The notes under the pieces are model-generated. The model did no database searches and was not told the origin of the DNA. It was given only the letters and a program-made list of their open reading frames with translations. Below, one piece after another: positions 36,210 to 41,575 of a DNA stretch of 41,575 nucleotides. Source of the stretch: Anaerocolumna sp. (GTDB taxonomy: Bacteria > Bacillota > Clostridia > Lachnospirales > Lachnospiraceae). A program made the translations under genes and the position numbers. The DNA is taken from contig JARBTX010000030.1 of the NCBI GenBank assembly GCA_029239975.1, positions 1-41,575 of the forward strand, given 5' to 3'. How positions within the stretch are numbered: the first letter of the stretch is position 1; the number at the start of each line of letters is the position of its first letter.

Positions 36210-36218
36210 ATTATAACA
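36210..36218 (-). promoter_or_regulatory. Extended -10 promoter of luxS
   Basis: On the minus strand TGT followed by TATAAT (36210-36215) lies about 50 bases before the luxS start. No good -35 is seen, as is common with extended -10 elements. No SAM or SAH riboswitch was recognised in the short leader. Confidence 0.5.
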
Positions 36219-36385
36219 TATCAAAGAACTTAATAAAAGAATGAAAACTGTATCAATTTAAAGGTGAGAGATGATAAAATAATAACTCATTTGGTAGATT
36301 TTTATTTTAAGATACGTTATAATGCAAGAAAGGTAATGATGTTACATTTAACTAAAAAGTGATAAAAGATGAAAGGGACATACTT

Positions 36386-37006
36386 ATGATAGATAGTATA
36401 ATTTTTGATTTAGACGGAACTTTATGGGATGCTACTGATGCAGCAGCTAAAGTTTGGAGGGACGTTGCCAAAAAATATCCAGAGGTAACAGACGAAATAA
36501 CGGCAGATAAATTAAAAAAGTTATATGGACTACCATTAGAAGAAATTGCTGTAAAATTATTATTAAGTGCAAAAAAAGAGACAGCGATTGCTATAATGAG
36601 AGAGAGTATAGTAAAGCAGTGTCCGTATATAGAAGAAGTTGGTGGTATACTGTACCCCAATTTAGAAGTAACTTTAAAAGAGCTTAAGAAAAAGTATAAA
36701 ATATTTATTGTAAGTAATTGTGAAGAAGGTTATATACAATGTTTCTTAAATGCCCACGGTTTACATGAGTATTTTGAAGATTTTGAATACCCAGGAAGAT
36801 CTGGTGTATTAAAAGCAGATAATATACGTCTTATAATAAAACGAAATAATCTGGTTAATCCAGTATATGTTGGAGATACCTTAGGAGACGCAACTGCTAC
36901 AAGAGAAGCAGGAATTCCTTTTGTATTTGCAAGATATGGATTTGGACATGTAGACGACTACGATTATGTTATAGATTCTGTTGAAGAATTACTTAATATT
37001 TTATAG
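36386..37006 (+). CDS. HAD-family hydrolase (phosphoglycolate phosphatase-like)
   Basis: A cytoplasmic phosphatase or phosphatase-like enzyme, 206 residues. HAD motif I is FDLDGTLWD (nucleophile Asp8, acid Asp10). Motif II is IVSN with Ser, motif III is the Lys in GVLKADN, and motif IV is VGDTLGD. A helical cap (about 15-85) marks subfamily I. ATG 36386 with AAAGGGA upstream is preferred. A GTG at 36359 would add nine residues without a ribosome site. The substrate is unknown. It may be a housekeeping sugar-phosphate or phosphoglycolate phosphatase. It precedes the trpS leader and is not clearly linked to it. Confidence 0.88.
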   Translation: MIDSIIFDLDGTLWDATDAAAKVWRDVAKKYPEVTDEITADKLKKLYGLPLEEIAVKLLLSAKKETAIAIMRESIVKQCPYIEEVGGILYPNLEVTLKELKKKYKIFIVSNCEEGYIQCFLNAHGLHEYFEDFEYPGRSGVLKADNIRLIIKRNNLVNPVYVGDTLGDATATREAGIPFVFARYGFGHVDDYDYVIDSVEELLNIL

Positions 37007-37042
37007 TGTATTTCTAATAAATTATCATAGGTAAAATAAGGA

Positions 37043-37071
37043 TTGACTTTTAGAAATAACGTAGATATACT
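37043..37071 (+). promoter_or_regulatory. Promoter of the trpS T-box leader
   Basis: TTGACT (37043-37048), 17 bases and TATACT (37066-37071), giving a start near 37078 and a leader of about 620 bases before trpS. Confidence 0.6.
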
Positions 37072-37138
37072 TATATTAATTAGTAAATATGATATAAATT
37101 CCGATAATTAAGAATAGTAAATATAACAACTTATTTAC

Positions 37139-37377
37139 AGAGAGTTACAGATGGTGGGATTGTAGCAAAAAAGGTTATATTGAATGGGCTTATAGGATCA
37201 GGAGGAAAAGTTACATTTAACCCAGTAATGCCTGACGGGAACTCTACTCGTTATCAATGGAGAATGTATAAATCAATTTGTACATGCAAAGTGGACGTGA
37301 CTGCGTCAAACCGGGTGGTACCGCAAAAGTTAATTGACTTTTGTCCCAGTAATTACTGTGACAGAAGTCATTTTTTA
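37139..37377 (+). promoter_or_regulatory. T-box riboswitch, tryptophan type
   Basis: The T-box proper, CCGGGTGGTACCGC, is at 37311-37324. It lies within an antiterminator bounded by GCG and CGC and preceded by GTGACTGCGTCAAA. Upstream, AGAGTT (37141-37146) can close Stem I with AACTCT (37240-37245). A GGTGGGATTGTAGC stretch resembles the conserved distal part. A GAA-TGG sequence places a probable specifier codon TGG (Trp) at 37185-37187, matching trpS downstream. Uncharged tRNA-Trp should stabilise the antiterminator and allow trpS expression. The Stem I layout is unusual, so the specifier is a best reading. Confidence 0.85.
37336..37377 (+). terminator. T-box terminator
   Basis: GACTTTTGTCCCAG (37336-37349) pairs with CTGTGACAGAAGTC (37356-37369), with one G-U and one mismatch, and T residues follow from 37371. 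It is the alternative fold to the antiterminator. Confidence 0.85.
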
Positions 37378-37505
37378 TGTTATCGTATAGATGGTTACTA
37401 TCTTGTTACTATTAGTACTTATAGAAAGAGCTAATTTGAAGTATGCTATATTTCATGATATGAATGAATGGTAATAGAAAGAATAAATAACATTACATTA
37501 TGTAC

Positions 37506-37680
37506 AAATCAAATAAGGCAATTGCGAAACTCAAAGACTTACTTATTAAGCATGCCATTGATACGTGTTTTCTAGCTGAATCTTGCCCGTAGGGCAACTG
37601 AAGCTAGAATATTCGTATTAATGGTATGCTAAATTCTATAAACTAAAGAGTTTCGCAATTGACTAACAAAATCAAATAAG
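37506..37680 (+). repeat. 143-nt nested inverted repeat flanked by 12-bp direct repeats
   Basis: Between the T-box terminator and trpS. The outer arms CAATTGCGAAACTC (37519-37532) and 37648-37661 are perfect. The middle arms 37549-37565 and 37614-37630 differ only at two positions, both of which are G-U in plus-strand RNA. The inner arms CTAGCT/AGCTAG and TTGCCC/GGGCAA end in a GTA loop. AAATCAAATAAG occurs at 37506-37517 and again at 37669-37680. It may be a MITE-like insertion or a second structured RNA element. Confidence 0.75.
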
Positions 37681-37699
37681 TAAAAGGAGTGTATTTATT

Positions 37700-38704
37700 A
37701 TGTTAGATGGAAAAAAGACGTTGTTTAGTGGTATGCAAGCTACAGGTAATATTACCTTAGGAAATTATATGGGAGCATTAAAGAACTGGATTACGTTGGA
37801 TGAAGAATATCAATGTTTTTATTGTGTTGTAGATCTCCATTCTATAACAGTGAGACAGGATCCAGCAGAACTAAGAAAAAGAGCAAGGACATTGTTAACT
37901 CTTTATATTGCTGCAGGACTTGACCCAGTTAAAAATTGTATTTACTATCAATCACATGTATCTGGACATGCAGAATTAAGCTGGATCTTAAATTGTTTTA
38001 CCTATATGGGTGAGTTAAATCGTATGACTCAATTTAAAGATAAATCAGCAAAACATGCAGATAATATTAATGCTGGACTTTTCACATATCCGGTATTAAT
38101 GGCAGCAGATATCTTATTATTCCAATCTGACGTGGTTCCTGTAGGTGTAGATCAAAAGCAACATCTTGAGATAACGAGAGATATTGCAGAAAGATTTAAT
38201 AGTATTTATGGAGATGTGTTTACTATACCAGAACCATATATAGGAAAAGTTGGAGCAAAAATCATGAGTCTTCAAGATCCAACGAAGAAGATGTCAAAAT
38301 CAGATGAAAATATTAATGCTAGTATTTATTTAATGGATGATCCAGATACTATTATACGTAAATTCAAAAGAGCGGTTACCGATTCAGACAATCAGATTTT
38401 ATATAACGATGAGAAACCAGGAATAAAGAATTTAATAGATATCTATAGTGTTTCAACAAATAAAACAATCGATGAAGTAGTTAAAGAGTTTGATGGAGTT
38501 GGGTATGGTGATTTTAAACTTGCTGTAGGTGAATCCGTAGTTTCTGTATTAAAGCCAATACAAGATAAATTTGCTCAGTTAACAAAAGATAAAGATTACA
38601 TTGACGGTATTATAAAAGACAATGCAGAGAAAGCGAATTATTTTGCAACAAAAACATTACGTAAAGTGCAAAAGAAGGTCGGTTTTCCAGAACGAGTACG
38701 TTAA
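37700..38704 (+). CDS. trpS: Tryptophanyl-tRNA synthetase
   Basis: This class I synthetase charges tRNA-Trp with tryptophan. The 334 residues are the usual bacterial length. The HIGH-equivalent is TLGN in MQATGNITLGNYMGAL (about 12-27). KMSKS is at 197-201. The tryptophan-binding region includes DLHSITV and VGVDQKQHLEITRD. AAAGGAG lies before the ATG. Control is by the Trp T-box upstream. The leader is lengthened by the 37.5-kb inverted repeat. The next gene follows after 57 bases, and some read-through is likely. Confidence 0.97.
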   Translation: MLDGKKTLFSGMQATGNITLGNYMGALKNWITLDEEYQCFYCVVDLHSITVRQDPAELRKRARTLLTLYIAAGLDPVKNCIYYQSHVSGHAELSWILNCFTYMGELNRMTQFKDKSAKHADNINAGLFTYPVLMAADILLFQSDVVPVGVDQKQHLEITRDIAERFNSIYGDVFTIPEPYIGKVGAKIMSLQDPTKKMSKSDENINASIYLMDDPDTIIRKFKRAVTDSDNQILYNDEKPGIKNLIDIYSVSTNKTIDEVVKEFDGVGYGDFKLAVGESVVSVLKPIQDKFAQLTKDKDYIDGIIKDNAEKANYFATKTLRKVQKKVGFPERVR

Positions 38705-38761
38705 TATTTTATAATCAGGTTATCGTGAAATTTCACAAAGTGAACGGAGAGATATAATATA

Positions 38762-39718
38762 ATGAAAATCGTATTTTTAGAGACAGATACATTAGGGAAT
38801 GATGTAGATTTATCCATTTTTGATCATTTTGGTGAAGTAATAAAATATTCCAAATCTGTGCCTGATGAAAACTCAGATCGTGTGAAAGATGCAGATATTA
38901 TTATTGTGAATAAAATCCCAATGAACGAAGAAACATTATCAAAAGCAATCAATTTAAAACTAATCTGTGTTACTGGAACTGGAACGAATATTATAGATTT
39001 TGAATATACGAATAAAAGAGACATATCAGTTGCGAATGTGAAAAGCTATTCAACTAGATCCGTCGTTCAGCATACTTTTGCACTGTTCTTTTATCTGTAT
39101 GAAAAACTTCACTATTACGATCATTTTGTAAAAAGCGGTGAATATATAAAAAGTGATATATTTAGCCGATTTGATATGAAATTCAATGAACTTTATGATA
39201 AGACATGGGGAATCATAGGACTTGGTGAAATTGGTCGAGGGGTTGCAGAAATCGCGAAAGCCATTGGCTGTAAGATAATATACTATTCCACATCTGGTAA
39301 TAACAATAATCAACCATATGAACAAGTAGATTTTGATACTTTACTTTCTACATCGGATATCATATCAATTCATGCACCACTCAATGCTAACACCGAAAAC
39401 TTAATCGATGATGCTGCTTTTGATAAGATGAAAAAATCCGCCATATTATTAAATCTTGGTAGGGGACCAATTGTAAATGAAGATGCTTTAGTGGAAGCTC
39501 TTGAAAAGAATAAAATAGCAGGTGCTGGATTAGATGTAATAAAAGTTGAACCAATGTCAAAAGACAATCCTTTGATTCGTATACAAGATAGCACCAAACT
39601 TATCATTACACCACATATCGCATGGGCAACAGTAGAAGCAAGAACAAGATGTGTTAAAGAAGTTCATGATAATATAGAAGCCTTTTTAAGCGGAGAAGAA
39701 CGTAATATTGTAAGGTAG
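38762..39718 (+). CDS. D-2-hydroxyacid dehydrogenase (NAD-dependent)
   Basis: Reduces a 2-oxo acid to a D-2-hydroxy acid (or the reverse) with NAD(P)H. It has 318 residues. The Rossmann nucleotide loop is GIIGLGEIGRG (150-160). The substrate arginine lies in LNLGRGPIVNEDAL (about 236). The catalytic pair is Glu in DVIKVEP and His in TPHIAW. The overall look is of the glycerate/hydroxypyruvate reductase branch, not D-lactate dehydrogenase or SerA (there is no ACT domain). GGAG precedes the ATG. It sits 57 bases after trpS and may share its transcript, but no functional tie is evident. Confidence 0.9.
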   Translation: MKIVFLETDTLGNDVDLSIFDHFGEVIKYSKSVPDENSDRVKDADIIIVNKIPMNEETLSKAINLKLICVTGTGTNIIDFEYTNKRDISVANVKSYSTRSVVQHTFALFFYLYEKLHYYDHFVKSGEYIKSDIFSRFDMKFNELYDKTWGIIGLGEIGRGVAEIAKAIGCKIIYYSTSGNNNNQPYEQVDFDTLLSTSDIISIHAPLNANTENLIDDAAFDKMKKSAILLNLGRGPIVNEDALVEALEKNKIAGAGLDVIKVEPMSKDNPLIRIQDSTKLIITPHIAWATVEARTRCVKEVHDNIEAFLSGEERNIVR

Positions 39719-39804
39719 TTTATCAAAATAAAACTAAAGATAAAACATTAGATTTATGTAGTTTCGCGATTATCTATTTATTTTTTCTTAAGGGGAGAAG
39801 AAAG

Positions 39805-39924
39805 ATGGAGTATTTAATACTATTTGGTTTAATAATATTGTTATACATTGGTTGGATTAATCATTCGATAAGGGAAATAAAACAAAAGCTATCCAATATA
39901 GAAGAGTTATTAAAAAATAAATAA
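39805..39924 (+). CDS. Small membrane protein, 39 residues
   Basis: A short gene with GGGGAG about 8 bases before ATG 39805. The product MEYLILFGLIILLYIGWINH... has one membrane helix (about residues 4-19). A charged amphipathic tail, IKQKLSNIEELLKNK, could form a coiled coil. Single-helix miniproteins of this form are common in Firmicutes and often modulate membrane complexes, but no family is recognised. It follows the dehydrogenase by 86 bases. Confidence 0.6.
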   Translation: MEYLILFGLIILLYIGWINHSIREIKQKLSNIEELLKNK

Positions 39925-40240
39925 TCAAACAAATATCAATGAAATTTTTTACATTTATGTTTTAAGATAAATTGAAGATTAACAGTTTTATAATTTTTCT
40001 AAAAGCGCAAATTCAATAAACTAAATTAACATAAGAGTCTGTATGTCTTTTGTAATCGAGTTTTCCGTTAACGGCGACTCGTAATAAAAAAATGTGCACC
40101 TAGAAAAGGCAACTTGTTGTCTTATCTAGGTGCACATTTTAAATTACGTGTCAGAGTATCGGAAAACTCGTACAAAAGACATACAGGCTCTTATGTTTCT
40201 CAGCCTAAATATCCGCCAAAGTCGATTATAGACATATAAA
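39925..40240. other. Non-coding region between the small membrane protein and potD
   Basis: These 316 bases contain no gene. The 168-nt nested inverted repeat occupies the centre. The remaining flanks are AT-rich and unremarkable. Confidence 0.6.
40029..40196. repeat. 168-nt nested inverted repeat next to potD
   Basis: The outer arms (40029-40067 and 40160-40196) match over 37 bases with one T-G pair and a 2-base bulge. Inside, AAAATGTGCACCTAGA (40089-40104) pairs perfectly with 40125-40140. GACTCGTAAT (40076-40085) also pairs in part with ATTACGTGTC (40143-40152). The left arm has its own palindrome CCGTTAACGG (40065-40074). The inner hairpin may serve as terminator for potD on the minus strand. 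The outer arms are far longer than any terminator needs. Confidence 0.8.
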
Positions 40241-41308
40241 CTATTGATTCGCCTTAACCCCATTCCATTTTTCCATATATAGATTTTCCATATCTTCACC
40301 AAGGTATTGGAAAGTAGTACATCTATCTAAAACAGAAGCGTCTGGGAAAGCAATAGTACTGTTTTTAATATCATCATCTTGGATTAAATCTCTTGCAGCT
40401 TTATTTGGAGTTGAATAAGTAATATATTCAAAATTCTTTAAAGCAATTTCAGGATCACACATAAAGTTAATCCATTTTTCTGCATACTCTTTGTTTGGAG
40501 CATTTTTAGGAATAACCCATCCATCAATCCATACATTAGAACCTTCTTTTGGAACTACATACTCTAAATCGGGATTTTCTCTTTGTGTGTAAATGGCTTC
40601 ACCAGAATATATAACACCAATTGGGTTATCGCCACCAATCATTTTATCACGAACCTGATCAACAACATATGCATCGACTAAATCATATTGATCTTTTAAT
40701 AATTGTTTTGCTTCATCTATTTCAGATTCATTGGTTGTATTTAAGGAATAACCAAGGTAAGTTAATGCAATACCAAATGCATCTCTGACACTATCAATCA
40801 TTAATACATCACCAGCATACCCATTCTTTTCAATAAAGTCCTTATCAAATAAAGCACTCCAGCTGTCAATTTCAGTATCTATCATAGATTTATTGTATAA
40901 GATACCTAAGGTACCCCAACAATATGGTACACTGTATTTATTACTTGGATCGAATTCTTCTGCACTTTTTAAATAAGTTGTGTCGATATTCGATATATTT
41001 GGAACATTATCATAATTGATTTCTGCTAACATATCTTCATTGATCATCTTTTGTATCATATAATCAGATGGGCAGACAACATCATATTTAACTGAACCTG
41101 TTTGAATAACAGGATACATTTCTTCATTAGTAGCAAATTCATTATATTCTACTTTAATACCTGTTTCATCTTCAAATAAATCGATTACATCAGGGTCAAT
41201 GTATTCACCCCAATTATATACGTAGAGAGTTGGTTCATTACTTTTTTTACAACCAGTTAAACCGAGTACACTCACTATTAATAATAAAATAATGGTAGTT
41301 TTTTTCAT
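40241..41308 (-). CDS. potD: Spermidine/putrescine-binding lipoprotein
   Basis: The extracytoplasmic receptor of a polyamine ABC importer, 355 residues. It has a lipoprotein signal with lipobox LTGC and lipidated Cys20. The mature N-terminus LYVYNWGEYIDPDVIDLFE is the hallmark of PotD/PotF. Later YDVVCPSDYMIQKM, CWGTLGILYNK and the acid pair near MIGGDNPIGVIYSGEA fit the family's polyamine-binding region. AGGAGG is 5 bases before ATG 41308. An adjacent ATG at 41311 is too close. It lies last, after potC, in the usual potABCD order read on the minus strand. Confidence 0.95.
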   Translation of the reverse strand: MKKTTIILLLIVSVLGLTGCKKSNEPTLYVYNWGEYIDPDVIDLFEDETGIKVEYNEFATNEEMYPVIQTGSVKYDVVCPSDYMIQKMINEDMLAEINYDNVPNISNIDTTYLKSAEEFDPSNKYSVPYCWGTLGILYNKSMIDTEIDSWSALFDKDFIEKNGYAGDVLMIDSVRDAFGIALTYLGYSLNTTNESEIDEAKQLLKDQYDLVDAYVVDQVRDKMIGGDNPIGVIYSGEAIYTQRENPDLEYVVPKEGSNVWIDGWVIPKNAPNKEYAEKWINFMCDPEIALKNFEYITYSTPNKAARDLIQDDDIKNSTIAFPDASVLDRCTTFQYLGEDMENLYMEKWNGVKANQ

Positions 41309-41415
41309 CATAACCTCCTAGAAATTGATTTAAATAGTCTCTCTACTTAAGGTTTGAAACAACTTAAGAATAGATTCTATTTTATATATTAATTTAATAA
41401 ATATAGTTTGCCTTA

Positions 41416-41575
41416 TTAAACTTTTACAGTATTCTTAGATTTGTCAGTACGACGATTTACAATAACTAACAAAATTAATACGGATAAGAATAATAGTGTT
41501 GATAATGCATACATTTCAGGTTTGATTCCTTTACGTACCTCTGCATAAATTTTTGTAGATAGGGTATCGATTGAA
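41416..41575 (-). CDS. potC: Spermidine/putrescine ABC permease PotC, C-terminal part
   Basis: The gene runs off the right edge of the window. Only the last 52 residues and the stop (41416-41418) are present: SIDTLSTKIYAEVRKGIKPE, then a membrane helix of about 20 residues and a basic tail NRRTDKSKNTVKV. The order LSTKIYAEVRKGIKPEMYALSTL is that of PotC, the second permease of the polyamine importer. The gap to potD is 107 bases and A/T-rich. Confidence 0.8.
   Translation of the reverse strand, partial: SIDTLSTKIYAEVRKGIKPEMYALSTLLFLSVLILLVIVNRRTDKSKNTVKV

Noticed and set aside
36160..36230. SAM or SAH riboswitch before luxS
   Set aside because: The leader after the predicted -10 box is only about 45 bases and shows no matching conserved motif.
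37180..37434. 84-codon plus-strand open frame
   Set aside because: It lies inside the T-box leader and its terminator, has no proper ribosome site, and its sequence is explained by RNA structure.
40029..40196. Integron attC site or phage attachment site
   Set aside because: Long paired arms suggested it, but there is no integrase, no core-site repeat and no cassette-like gene. An IS fragment is equally unsupported because no transposase remnant is present.

Overview
The window is AT-rich and looks like a Lachnospiraceae or related clostridial chromosome, possibly from a plant-polysaccharide-degrading, Lachnoclostridium-like species. This is inferred from strong purine-rich ribosome binding sites, T-box control of an aminoacyl-tRNA synthetase, lipoprotein-dependent ABC importers, a very large secreted GH13 amylase and the general protein style. 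I see no phage, IS transposase, CRISPR array, tRNA or rRNA. Most of the window is chromosomal housekeeping and transport genes. The less ordinary content lies in the non-coding DNA between them.

Layout, left to right. 1-3.9 kb: a promoter with a palindromic operator, an ABC-2 exporter pair (ATPase, permease), and an SdpR-like ArsR repressor overlapping an SdpI-like membrane protein. A decaying tandem repeat follows and runs into a terminator. 3.9-8.7 kb: argH and an M32 carboxypeptidase on the minus strand, then enolase on the plus strand. 8.7-15.2 kb: a small unknown gene, then an oppBCDF-oppA oligopeptide importer operon with a terminator inside its 5' leader and a hairpin before oppA. 15.4-25.2 kb: a P-type Ca2+ ATPase divergent from a 2202-residue secreted amylase/amylopullulanase.

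25.4-33.2 kb: a MATE exporter, a convergent DedA protein, a heterodimeric ABC exporter pair with one degenerate ATP site, and a secreted L,D-transpeptidase with Ig-like domains. 33.2-36.2 kb (minus strand): alanine racemase, two unknown proteins and luxS. 36.4-39.9 kb: a HAD phosphatase, a tryptophan-type T-box leader with trpS, a D-2-hydroxyacid dehydrogenase and a 39-residue membrane protein. 40.0-41.6 kb: a 168-nt nested inverted repeat, then potD and the 3' end of potC on the minus strand.

How the genes may work together: oppABCDF and potCD bring in peptides and polyamines, and the M32 carboxypeptidase could trim imported peptides. The large amylase would feed starch breakdown products to glycolysis (enolase). 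The MATE, ABC and SdpRI modules look like envelope or drug and peptide defence. The L,D-transpeptidase and alanine racemase act on peptidoglycan.

The best candidates for something undescribed are non-coding: a 143-nt hairpin inside the trpS leader with G-U-only substitutions and flanking direct repeats, the 168-nt hairpin beside potD, a 12-codon upstream ORF overlapping a hairpin between the two ABC exporter genes, and a promoter-terminator unit upstream of oppB. All calls come from reading sequence alone. No database search or folding calculation was run.
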